Shown here: one piece after another, positions 1-6,468 of the stretch
Numbering within the stretch: the first letter of the stretch is position 1
How the letters are laid out: each line of letters starts with the position of its first letter
Origin: CATJXY01 sp964623925
GTDB taxonomy: Bacteria > Bacillota_I > Bacilli_A > Erysipelotrichales > Erysipelotrichaceae
DNA: 16,396 nt
Reading direction: 5' to 3'
Assembly: GCA_964623925.1 (NCBI GenBank)
Contig: CAZUVT010000032.1
Span: forward strand, 1 to 16,396
The notes under the pieces: generated by a model
Databases searched by the model: none
Told to the model about the DNA's origin: nothing
What the model saw: only the letters and a program-made list of their open reading frames with translations
Program-made: the position numbers and the translations under genes

Positions 1-360
1 ACAAACTTCATGTACTTGTTCATCCAAATGCAAGGATTCAATAGAAATCATTGTCATCAACAAAGAAGGAACATATTTTCTGCCTGCAATGGTAGCTGAA
101 TGCCAATCGATCATATTGATAAATGAATCAACTGCACTTTCTTTAATTAAGATACTATTGAGGATGGCTTTTTCCATACGAATGTAGGTTCTTTCAACCA
201 CTTCACATAAAAGTTGAATTTTCCCATCAGGAAAATAGTAGTAAAAACTACCTTTAGGAATACCGCATCGTTTTAAAAGTTCCTGAAGTCCCAAACCGTA
301 ATACCCTTTTTCAAGGAAAAGTTTGAATGCTTCATCCATAATCAATTCTCTCTTATCCAT
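1..360 (-). CDS. TetR/AcrR-family transcriptional regulator, N-terminal part
   Basis: The frame reads from an ATG at 360 to the window edge, giving 120 residues; the C-terminus lies outside. Residues 1-50 form a typical TetR DNA-binding domain: an opening helix (MDKRELIMDEAFKLFLEKGY), then a helix-turn-helix containing LQELLKRCGIPKGSFYYYF. The SFYYYF stretch is the family's recognition-helix end. The rest would be the start of the ligand-binding core, which is too variable to predict a ligand. TetR proteins usually repress their own or adjacent genes and are released by a small molecule; no target is visible here, so it may lie to the left of the window. There is no Shine-Dalgarno sequence, and the best promoter would start the transcript at the ATG itself (see the promoter entry). 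The family is clear; the target is unknown. Confidence 0.88.
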   Translation of the reverse strand, partial: MDKRELIMDEAFKLFLEKGYYGLGLQELLKRCGIPKGSFYYYFPDGKIQLLCEVVERTYIRMEKAILNSILIKESAVDSFINMIDWHSATIAGRKYVPSLLMTMISIESLHLDEQVHEVC

Positions 361-366
361 GTTTAT

Positions 367-395
367 ATTATATATAAAATTTTCATTATTCGCAA
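367..395 (-). promoter_or_regulatory. Promoter of the TetR-type gene
   Basis: Reading the minus strand, a -35 TTGCGA (390-395) is followed by a 17-base spacer and a perfect -10 TATAAT (367-372). The seventh base after the -10 is the A of the start codon at 360, so the mRNA would be leaderless or nearly so. This is inferred from consensus matching only. Confidence 0.6.
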
Positions 396-407
396 TGAAA
401 TATCTAC

Positions 408-429
408 ATCTGAAAACAAATTTCCAGAT
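408..429. promoter_or_regulatory. Imperfect inverted repeat, possible TetR operator
   Basis: ATCTGAAA (408-415) and TTTCCAGAT (421-429) are inverted copies with one extra C, separated by five bases. They lie about 13 bases upstream of the -35 of the TetR-type gene. TetR proteins bind inverted repeats of this size, but the arms are imperfect and A/T-rich, so this is a weak candidate. Confidence 0.25.
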
Positions 430-492
430 CTGTTCCGGCAATAAATTTATGTTTTTATAACTATTCTTTTCCCAAAAAAGCTTTTCGCAAAC

Positions 493-519
493 AAAAAGGC
501 TTCTGTATTTACAGAAACC
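493..519 (-). terminator. Rho-independent terminator after tRNA-Ala
   Basis: On the minus strand GGTTTCTGT (519-511) pairs with ACAGAAGCC (506-498) across the four-base loop AAAT. It is nine pairs long with one G-T, and is followed directly by TTTTT. It lies 52 bases downstream of the tRNA and separates it from the TetR-type gene. Confidence 0.85.
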
Positions 520-570
520 CGATACATACCACGTTGCATGATTTGAAAAAACAAATTCAAGATACCAGTT

Positions 571-646
571 TGGTGGAGCCGACGAGGATCGAACTCGCGA
601 CCTATGCATTGCGAACGCATCGCTCTCCCAGCTGAGCTACGGCCCC
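571..646 (-). tRNA. tRNA-Ala, anticodon CGC
   Basis: A complete 76-base cloverleaf is visible. The acceptor stem GGGGCCG pairs with CGGCTCC and includes the G3-U70 wobble pair that defines alanine tRNAs. The D arm is GCTC/GAGC. The anticodon arm is ATGCG-TTCGCAA-TGCAT, giving anticodon CGC, which reads codon GCG. The T arm is GCGAG-TTCGATC-CTCGT, and the 3' CCA is encoded. It stands alone rather than in an rRNA operon, with its own promoter and terminator. CGC is the less usual alanine anticodon; a TGC-type tRNA that could also read GCG probably exists elsewhere. Confidence 0.97.
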
Positions 647-664
647 ATTGATATCTTCTGAATA

Positions 665-692
665 ATTATACACCTAAAAAGCAAAAAATGAA
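665..692 (-). promoter_or_regulatory. Promoter of tRNA-Ala
   Basis: On the minus strand a perfect -10 TATAAT (665-670) lies 18 bases upstream of the mature tRNA 5' end. The -35 is poor (TTCATT at 687-692, 16-base spacer) and falls inside the terminator stem of the aminopeptidase gene. Confidence 0.55.
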
Positions 693-719
693 GACATATT
701 CTTATCGATTGTCTTCATT
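683..719 (-). terminator. Terminator of the M29 aminopeptidase gene
   Basis: AATGAAGACA (687-696) and TGTCTTCATT (710-719) form a perfect ten-pair stem. On the minus strand it is followed by a run of six Ts. It lies 41 bases beyond the aminopeptidase stop codon. Confidence 0.88.
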
Positions 720-760
720 TTGTTTTGAAAATTGAAATCCCATTATCTAAAAGAGAACAA

Positions 761-1972
761 TTATATCGCAAAGTCTCCATCTTTAAAGACAACAACTTCA
801 TTTCCGTTTTCATCTGTTCCGATGATCTGCATATCGCTTGTTCCGATCATGAAATCAATATGGATGACAGAATCATTGAATGTATAGCCACTTCCTTCCG
901 GAGTCTTGCCGAATCCTCTTCCTAAGGCCAAATGGCAACTTGCATTTTCATCGATCAAAGTTGTGTAATACACCAGATTGCTCATGGAAATCGGAGAATG
1001 ATATTCAACTAATGCACACTCTCCCAGATAACCGGCATTTTCATCCATCTGGATCAAAGCTTCCAGCATTTCTTTTCCTTCATCCGCAAGAACTTCCACG
1101 ACTTTTCCCTTTTCGAAACGGAATCCGAATTTATCGATCTTCTTTCCACCTAAAACCAACGGTCTTGATGCATAGACAACGCCTTCTGTTGCATATTTTT
1201 CCGGAGTTGTAGCAATCTCTTCGGTCGGCATATTGGCATTGAATTTAACATAATTCTCCGGCATCTTTCTCTCACCCGGACCGAATTTTGAAAATGGTGT
1301 CAGGCCGACCGTCAGATCTGTTCCGTTGCCAGCAGTATAATGAAGCTTAGTTAAATGATAGCTGTCCAGCTTATTGCCTTTAACTGCTTTTTTCTCATTG
1401 AGCGCTTCCCATGCCTTGACAACATCATTTTCTTCATCGATGTAACAAAGACCGATAACCGTTCTCCATAATTGTTCCAAAGCTTTCTCTTCATCTTTTT
1501 CATCCAGAATATAGGTTGCCCATTCTTTGGTAGGAATCATGGCAATCAGCCATTGGCAATGTTTCTCTCTGCTTGCCTTTCTCATGATATTTCTTACCGC
1601 ATCCACATGGGCAAAAATGGCATTGGAATGAGCCTCGCTGACATCTTCCATCAATTTCGGATTGACTCCTTCCAAACGAACATAACAAGCACCCTCTTCT
1701 AAGTACTGCTCATGCATCGTCACTTCCCAAGGCTCAATTTTTCTTATCTCTTCATCACTTCTATATTGCGCTGCCACTTTCATATTCGGCAGATCCAAAT
1801 AATGGATGACAACATTACCGGCTCCAAGCTTGTAGCATTCTTCGGCAAAAACTGTTGTAAATTCATATCCTTCGATGGCAGCTTCAACAAGCACAGTCTG
1901 CCCTTTTTGAACATTTAACCCGACTCTTGCCAAAGTATAAGCGTATTTTCTTTTTAATTGTTCTAAATTCAT
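761..1972 (-). CDS. M29-family metal-dependent aminopeptidase (AmpS/PepS type)
   Basis: This 403-residue protein matches the usual length and layout of M29 aminopeptidases, which are cytoplasmic two-metal enzymes that remove N-terminal residues from peptides. The catalytic C-terminal half is well conserved: the NMPTEEIATTP segment with E251/E252, E318 in YLGECALV, H347 in SCHLALG, and H371 and D373 in VIHIDFMIGT. These fit the family's metal ligands and catalytic residues. There is no signal peptide. The start ATG at 1972 is preceded by AGAGGA at a good distance. It is a single gene with its own promoter and terminator, divergent from the thiamine-precursor operon. The exact peptide preference cannot be read from the sequence. 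AmpS or PepS are the closest named relatives; I leave the symbol empty because I cannot separate them. Confidence 0.92.
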   Translation of the reverse strand: MNLEQLKRKYAYTLARVGLNVQKGQTVLVEAAIEGYEFTTVFAEECYKLGAGNVVIHYLDLPNMKVAAQYRSDEEIRKIEPWEVTMHEQYLEEGACYVRLEGVNPKLMEDVSEAHSNAIFAHVDAVRNIMRKASREKHCQWLIAMIPTKEWATYILDEKDEEKALEQLWRTVIGLCYIDEENDVVKAWEALNEKKAVKGNKLDSYHLTKLHYTAGNGTDLTVGLTPFSKFGPGERKMPENYVKFNANMPTEEIATTPEKYATEGVVYASRPLVLGGKKIDKFGFRFEKGKVVEVLADEGKEMLEALIQMDENAGYLGECALVEYHSPISMSNLVYYTTLIDENASCHLALGRGFGKTPEGSGYTFNDSVIHIDFMIGTSDMQIIGTDENGNEVVVFKDGDFAI

Positions 1973-2001
1973 ATCCTGTTCCTCTTTCTTTTTATGAGTG
2001 T

Positions 2002-2030
2002 ATTATATGACTTTTCTTGAATGATGAAAA
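2002..2030 (-). promoter_or_regulatory. Promoter of the M29 aminopeptidase gene
   Basis: On the minus strand a perfect -10 TATAAT (2002-2007) has a weak -35 TTTTCA (2025-2030) 17 bases upstream. It lies 30 bases before the start codon and leaves a short leader containing the ribosome binding site. Confidence 0.5.
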
Positions 2031-2099
2031 GAATTTTCAAACATTTTCAACTTTTTTTCAGTTCTTTTCCGTATCATTTTGAAATGAATGGTTTGTACA

Positions 2100-2127
2100 T
2101 TGCAATTTATTTAAAATGCAGTATAAT
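2100..2127 (+). promoter_or_regulatory. Promoter of the TPP-riboswitch operon
   Basis: A -35 TTGCAA (2100-2105), a 16-base spacer and a perfect -10 TATAAT (2122-2127) place the transcript start near 2134, a few bases before the first riboswitch helix. No other good promoter lies between here and the permease gene. Confidence 0.75.
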
Positions 2128-2137
2128 AAAATCAGTC

Positions 2138-2227
2138 ATGACAGGGGCGCCTAAATTTGGCTGAGATATGCAGGATCTGCATGGTCCCTTATGACCTGAT
2201 CTAGTTAATGCTAGCGTAGGGAGTCAT
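2138..2227 (+). promoter_or_regulatory. TPP riboswitch (THI element)
   Basis: All conserved THI-box blocks are present in order: GGGGCGCC, GGCTGAGA, a variable hairpin (ATGCAGGATCTGCAT), the CCTGATCTAGTTAAT block, then GCTAGCGTAGGGA. The closing helix P1 is ATGAC (2138-2142) with GTCAT (2223-2227). This aptamer binds thiamine pyrophosphate and turns off thiamine synthesis or uptake genes. A terminator follows 27 bases later, so control is by transcription attenuation. The 3' conserved segment GCGTAG (2214-2219) can also pair with TTACGC (2253-2258), the 5' side of that terminator, which gives a simple antiterminator when TPP is absent. Confidence 0.97.
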
Positions 2228-2254
2228 ATCTATCTTTTTTGGATTGGTTCACTT

Positions 2255-2278
2255 ACGCCTCATTACGAGGTGTTTTTT
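2255..2278 (+). terminator. Riboswitch-controlled leader terminator
   Basis: ACGCCTC (2255-2261) pairs with GAGGTGT (2267-2273) across the loop ATTAC. This gives seven pairs including one G-T, followed by TTTTT. It lies between the TPP aptamer and the permease start at 2303 and is the expression platform: formed when TPP is bound, blocked when GCGTAG of the aptamer captures its 5' arm. Confidence 0.88.
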
Positions 2279-2302
2279 ATTTATCAGAAAGGATGGGAAA
2301 AG

Positions 2303-3070
2303 ATGAAGCGAAATCAGAAGATCCTCATGCCGATCATAACCTTGTTGGGAGCCTTACTGATATGGGAAGGATATGTACGAGTCTTTCACATCAGTTTGTT
2401 TATTCTGCCCTCTCCAAGCATGATCATGCAATCCCTTTTTGAAAATGCAGACATTCTGTGGATGCATTCTTTGGTGACCTTGGAAGAAGCTCTGGTCGGT
2501 CTGTTGATCGCAGCGGTTTTAGCTGTCCTCATTGCAATTCTTATGGATCTGTCAGAAGTCTTTCGAGCAAGCGTTTTTCCGCACTTGATCGTTTCTCAGA
2601 CCGTGCCGGTGATGATCCTCGGCCCTTTGTTTTCACTTTGGCTGGGATTTGACAAGGCCCCAAAAATCGTCATGGTCATCTTTATGTGCTTCTTTCCCAT
2701 TACCATTTCCTTCTGTGATGCTTTAAGACAAGTCGATCAAAAACAGATCAATCTTCTGCGAAGTCTGGGAGCCAAAAAGTGGCAGCTTTATACTTTGGTA
2801 AAAATTCCTGCTGCCGCCTCCGCCTTATTTTCCGGATTAAAAGTTTCCGCCACTTACTGCATCGGCGGAGCCATTGTCGGAGAATGGCTGAGTGCTTCAG
2901 CCGGACTTGGCTACTACATGATCCGGGCCAAAAACGGATATATGTTGGATCGTGTTTTCGCCTGTGTTGTCGTTGTCATAATCTGGAGCATCCTTTTACA
3001 TGAAGCTGTGAACCTGATAGAGAAACTGGCATTTCCTTACAAAAGAAAAAAGAAAGGAAACAAACAATGA
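2303..3070 (+). CDS. thiX: ABC transporter permease for a thiamine pyrimidine precursor (ThiX-like)
   Basis: This 255-residue integral membrane protein has several hydrophobic segments and a binding-protein-dependent permease domain. Its EAA loop contains RSLGAKKWQLYTLVKIPAA and is followed by GGAIVGEW, as in NMT1/THI5-linked permeases of the ThiX/SsuC/TauC group. The start chosen is the ATG at 2303, 9 bases after AAAGGA; an in-frame GTG at 2270 falls inside the leader terminator and is unlikely. The stop overlaps the next start as ATGA, so the two genes are translationally coupled. The TPP riboswitch, the THI5-like partner and the ATPase together support uptake of hydroxymethylpyrimidine or formylaminopyrimidine. 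The exact substrate is inferred from the family and riboswitch rather than seen. Confidence 0.9.
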   Translation: MKRNQKILMPIITLLGALLIWEGYVRVFHISLFILPSPSMIMQSLFENADILWMHSLVTLEEALVGLLIAAVLAVLIAILMDLSEVFRASVFPHLIVSQTVPVMILGPLFSLWLGFDKAPKIVMVIFMCFFPITISFCDALRQVDQKQINLLRSLGAKKWQLYTLVKIPAAASALFSGLKVSATYCIGGAIVGEWLSASAGLGYYMIRAKNGYMLDRVFACVVVVIIWSILLHEAVNLIEKLAFPYKRKKKGNKQ

Positions 3071-4046
3071 AAAAATTCAAGATCTACTTCTGTATCCTTG
3101 CATGCATGATTCTTTTTGCCGGATGCAGCAATTCTTCAAACAGCTCTGATCAAAACGAGCTCAAAACAGTCACTCTTATATTAGATTATCTGCCTAACAC
3201 CAATCACACCGGATTTTATGTCGCTGTCAAAAACGGCTACTATGAAGAAGAAGGCTTAGATGTTAAGATCATTGAGCCGGGAGACGATTCGACAAGTGCT
3301 GTCTTAGTCGCCGCCAATAAAGGTGAATTCGGTGTCAGCTATCAAGAACATGTCACCTATGGATTGACCGCCAAAGAACCCCTTCCGATCCGAGCCATTG
3401 CCACCATCGTCCAGCATAATACAAGCGGTTTTGTTTCTTTGACAAGCGCTGATATCCATTCTCCTAAAGACTTTGAAGGCAAAGTCTATGCCGGATGGCA
3501 GGCACCAAGCGAAGAAGCAGTCATCCAGGCACTCATGAATCAAGCCGGTGCAGACTTTTCTAAATTAACACTGGTCGGTGCTGATGGAAGCGGCTTTGCC
3601 TCATTAGGTAAAACNNNNNNNNNNAAGGCTGGGGCGTTATCAAAGGTCGACTGGAAGGATATGATCTCAATTATATTCCATTAAAAGATTTAGATGAAAG
3701 ACTGGACTATTATACACCGGTCATCATTACAAATACAGACATGATTGAAAGTGATCCGGAAACTGTGCAGAAATTTATCAACGCCACAAAAAAAGGATAT
3801 GAATTCGCCATTGCCAACCCAAAAGAAGCGGCTGATATCCTTTATGAGATCGTCCCTGAATATGATAAGGAATTCATATTGGCTTCTCAGGAATATCTTT
3901 CTTCTCAATACAGCTTAGACAGCGATATCTGGGGATTGATGAAAGATGAGGTCTGGGATAATTACACTTCATTTATGGTAGAAACCGGGTTGATCGATTA
4001 CAAGATCGAAGCTCAAAAACAATATACGAATCAATTCTTGAAATAA
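3067..4046 (+). CDS. thiY: Thiamine-precursor-binding lipoprotein (ThiY-like, NMT1/THI5 family), interrupted by an assembly gap
   Basis: The protein opens with a lipoprotein signal, MKKFKIYFCILACMILFAGC, with Cys20 as the likely lipidation site. A NMT1/THI5-like domain follows, with LDYLPNTNHTGFYVAVKNGY and FGVSYQEH. Ten Ns at 3615-3624 interrupt it. Before the gap the frame reads to GFASLGKT; after it the frame shifted by two resumes with GWGVIKGRLEGYDLNYIPL and then LDYYTPVIITN, running to TAA at 4044-4046. Both halves match one family without loss, so the real gap should be 2 mod 3 bases long (roughly 20-30) and the gene is probably intact. It captures the pyrimidine precursor outside the membrane and hands it to the permease. 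The start has AAAGGA 9 bases upstream and overlaps the permease stop. Confidence 0.9.
3615..3624. other. Assembly gap of ten Ns
   Basis: Ten undetermined bases sit within the binding-protein gene. Ten is a placeholder: the coding frame on the two sides fits only if the true length is 2 mod 3. Confidence 0.98.
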
Positions 4047-4056
4047 AGGAGGCCTT

Positions 4057-4797
4057 ATGAAACTACGCGTGCAGGATCTGTCATTCTCATTTGACGAAAA
4101 AAAAATATTCGATCACCTCTCATTGGAAGTAGAGGAAGGAGAATTCATCGCCTTAGTCGGACCCAGCGGTTGCGGTAAATCAACCCTTCTCAATATTTTG
4201 GCCGGATTGCTTCAAGCCGATGAAGGACATTTCTATGTGGATGGGATCGAAATCAGCGGTCTTTCCTCTCATTTTGCCTATATGCCGCAGGAAGATCTTC
4301 TTTTACCATGGAAAACGATTTTAGAGAATGTCACACTTTATGGGAAACTGCACAGAACCCAAAAAGAAGATAAGGAAAAAGCGTTGAAAGAATTTGAATT
4401 GTTTGGATTGAGCGGATATGAGAATGCCTATCCTCATGAATGTTCCGGAGGAATGCGGCAACGTGCTGCCTTTTTACGAACCGCTTTATGTAAAGCCGAT
4501 ATCTTGCTTCTGGATGAACCCTTCGGTGCTTTGGATGTCATTACCCGAAACGAGATGCAAGACTGGCTTTTACAGTTGAGAAAAAAGATGAATCAGACAA
4601 CTCTTCTGGTCACTCATGATGTCGATGAAGCCTTGTATCTTGCCGATCGGATCCTGATTCTCGGTTCACATCCTGCCTCTGTTGTCGAACAGATTGTCTT
4701 AAGAGGAATCAAAAAAGATCGAAACTGGCTTTACGAACAAAGCGAATTGCGTAAAAAGATCTATCAAGAACTGCGAGGGAAAAATCATGTTGCATGA
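4057..4797 (+). CDS. thiZ: ABC transporter ATPase (ThiZ-like)
   Basis: This 246-residue nucleotide-binding subunit is complete. The Walker A motif is GPSGCGKST (35-43), the Q-loop glutamine is Q78 in YMPQEDLLLPW, and the signature is CSGGMRQR (129-136) with Cys in place of the usual Leu at its first position. Walker B is ILLLDEP (149-155), and the H-loop histidine is H187 in VTHDVDEA. The QEDLLLPW and FGALD segments are typical of the ThiZ/SsuB/TauB group. The start is preceded by AAAGGAGG and lies 10 bases after the binding-protein stop. The stop overlaps the next gene by 11 bases, so the hydrolase is in the same operon. It powers uptake of the precursor bound by the upstream lipoprotein. 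Confidence 0.93.
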   Translation: MKLRVQDLSFSFDEKKIFDHLSLEVEEGEFIALVGPSGCGKSTLLNILAGLLQADEGHFYVDGIEISGLSSHFAYMPQEDLLLPWKTILENVTLYGKLHRTQKEDKEKALKEFELFGLSGYENAYPHECSGGMRQRAAFLRTALCKADILLLDEPFGALDVITRNEMQDWLLQLRKKMNQTTLLVTHDVDEALYLADRILILGSHPASVVEQIVLRGIKKDRNWLYEQSELRKKIYQELRGKNHVA

Positions 4798-5509
4798 TGC
4801 TCATGTTCATATTCATGAAAAAGCACTGGTAGATCAAATGAAGCTTCATGATATCGAAGTGATTGCGAATGCCTCCGATCTTCATGAATATCAATTCATC
4901 AAAGAACTGCAAAGGTCTTACGATAAGATCCATATCAGTGCCGGAATCCATCCATGGAAAGCAGACAGTACAAACGTTCAAGAGATGCTTCCGATCTTAA
5001 AAGAATGCAGCATAATTGGTGAAATCGGTTTAGATAACACCTGGTGTGATTGCGATCCAAAGATTCAGGCAGACATTTTTGAAAAGCAGCTGCTTCTTGC
5101 CTGCGAATTGAAAAAACCTGTTATTTTACATACAAAAGGAATGGAAAAAGAAGTGTTGGATTTGATTAAAAAATATCCGAATACTTATCTGGTCCATTGG
5201 TATTCCTCCATGGATCTAATTCAAGAATATGCCGAATTGGGATGCTTCTTTACGATCGGAGTCTCTATCGGGAAAGATGAAGCAGTGACTCAAGTAGCTA
5301 AAACTGTCAGCTTAGATCATCTGCTTTTGGAAACAGATGGAATCGATGCCGTCAGCTGGGCTGATGGATTTCCTTGTCGCATCGAAGATTATGCAAAGGT
5401 ATTAAATCGAACGATCATTCAAACATCTCTGCTGCGCAAAATCGATCCAACAGAATTAGAAAAGCAATTGAATCTTAATTTTCAAAACTTTTTACAAAAA
5501 TCAAAATAA
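4787..5509 (+). CDS. TatD-family metal-dependent hydrolase in the TPP-controlled operon
   Basis: This 240-residue TIM-barrel amidohydrolase has all the TatD metal ligands: H6 and H8 in DAHVHI, E79 in GEIGLD, H115 in VILHTKG, H137 in LVHWYS and D184 in LLETDG. The AGIHPW segment is also a TatD landmark. The ATG at 4787 overlaps the ATPase gene by 11 bases and has a weak AGGGA upstream, pointing to coupled translation. TatD proteins are mostly known as DNases or are uncharacterised. This one is rather short and sits as the last gene under a TPP riboswitch, so a role in processing the imported pyrimidine (for example removing a formyl or other amide group) is possible. That role is inference from position; the family call itself is firm. 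Confidence 0.88.
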   Translation: MLHDAHVHIHEKALVDQMKLHDIEVIANASDLHEYQFIKELQRSYDKIHISAGIHPWKADSTNVQEMLPILKECSIIGEIGLDNTWCDCDPKIQADIFEKQLLLACELKKPVILHTKGMEKEVLDLIKKYPNTYLVHWYSSMDLIQEYAELGCFFTIGVSIGKDEAVTQVAKTVSLDHLLLETDGIDAVSWADGFPCRIEDYAKVLNRTIIQTSLLRKIDPTELEKQLNLNFQNFLQKSK

Positions 5510-5536
5510 AGTCTGTGATGAATACAGACTTTTTCT
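5509..5536 (+). terminator. Terminator of the thiXYZ-hydrolase operon
   Basis: AAGTCTGT (5509-5516) pairs with ACAGACTT (5524-5531) across the loop GATGAAT, followed by TTTTCTTT. It starts at the last base of the TatD-type stop codon. Confidence 0.92.
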
Positions 5537-5586
5537 TTAATATTTTCTTTTTTTGATATTTTTATCACATTATCCGAGATTTGTGG

Positions 5587-5592
5587 TAGAAT
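5587..5592 (+). promoter_or_regulatory. Extended -10 promoter of the HAD phosphatase gene
   Basis: TGG followed by TAGAAT (5587-5592) forms an extended -10. No convincing -35 is present at the right distance. It lies 21 bases before the start codon, and GGAGGG follows in the leader. Confidence 0.5.
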
Positions 5593-5613
5593 TAGAAACC
5601 GGAGGGCAGAAAA

Positions 5614-6432
5614 ATGGAAAAAGCGAAACTGATTATATGCGATATCGATAATACATTAGTACCTAAACACAAAAATATAAGTGAACGAACAAGAAATGTG
5701 ATACAAGCTCTACAAAAGGAAGGCATACTTTTTGGTTTAGCCTCCGGCCGAGGTGTCAAATCCCTGCATCAGCTTGAAGAACAGTGGAATATTCACTGCG
5801 ATATGATCATCGGACAAAATGGGGCAGAGCTCTATGACGATACGACCCAGCAAACCGAATTATTTTACTCTATGAAAGCAGAGTGGATCAAGCAATGTAT
5901 GGAGATCATGTCGCCATTTGATTGTAATCCGTCAATGGAAAGAGATGGTATTCACTATGTCCGACGAATCGATGAAAAAACGGCTTCTTCTCAATCTTAC
6001 CTAAAAGGTTCCAATCCTCATCATGTCGTCAAGGATGACTCGGAATTCTGGGCTGCTCCTACTGTTAAAATCGGATTTCGAGTCAAAGCAGAAGATATGC
6101 CGGCAATCGAAAAACGTGTTGCAGAATTTCCTTCGGATGATTTTATCGGATTCAAAACAGAAAATACCATGTATGAGTTCGGAAATAAAAATGCTTCAAA
6201 GGGAAAAGCCATGGAATTATTCTGTGAAAGACATCACCTTGATTTAAAGAACGTCTATACATTCGGCGATATGACAAATGACATCAGCATGCTTCTCTCT
6301 GCCGGTGTCGGTGTGTGCATGCTAAATGGATCGGATGATGCCAAAGCCGCTTCCGATATCATTACCGAGAAAACCGTTGATGAAGATGGATTCGCAGATT
6401 TTGTCGAAAAATATATCTTAACTGATCTTTAA
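5614..6432 (+). CDS. Cof-type HAD-IIB family phosphatase
   Basis: This 272-residue cytoplasmic phosphatase shows the four HAD motifs: I, CDIDNTLV with nucleophile D10 and acid/base D12; II, S44 in LASGR; III, K196 in NASKG; IV, GDMTND (218-223). The alpha/beta cap between motifs II and III, the total length and the NASKGKAM segment place it in the Cof/YidA-like type IIB group, which act on sugar phosphates, FMN, PLP or related small phosphates. GGAGGG lies 7 bases before the ATG. It is a single gene between two terminators with its own promoter, so no partner narrows the substrate. Some Cof proteins hydrolyse a thiamine pyrimidine pyrophosphate, so its place just after a thiamine-precursor operon is suggestive, but no direct link is visible. 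Confidence 0.93.
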   Translation: MEKAKLIICDIDNTLVPKHKNISERTRNVIQALQKEGILFGLASGRGVKSLHQLEEQWNIHCDMIIGQNGAELYDDTTQQTELFYSMKAEWIKQCMEIMSPFDCNPSMERDGIHYVRRIDEKTASSQSYLKGSNPHHVVKDDSEFWAAPTVKIGFRVKAEDMPAIEKRVAEFPSDDFIGFKTENTMYEFGNKNASKGKAMELFCERHHLDLKNVYTFGDMTNDISMLLSAGVGVCMLNGSDDAKAASDIITEKTVDEDGFADFVEKYILTDL

Positions 6433-6436
6433 TACA

Positions 6437-6468
6437 AAAAAAGAGGATTGAATGTCCTCTTTTTTATT
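6437..6468. terminator. Bidirectional terminator between HAD gene and TauE gene
   Basis: AAAAAAGAGGA (6437-6447) pairs with TCCTCTTTTTT (6455-6465) across the loop TTGAATG. The A and T tracts let it work for the plus-strand phosphatase and the minus-strand permease, which converge here. It lies directly between the two stop codons. Confidence 0.93.

Noticed and set aside
2270..2302. GTG start that would lengthen the permease by 11 residues
   Set aside because: It lies inside the leader terminator stem and has no ribosome binding site; the ATG at 2303 has one.
3067..4046. Binding-protein gene as a frameshifted pseudogene
   Set aside because: The break coincides exactly with the ten Ns and both halves are well conserved.
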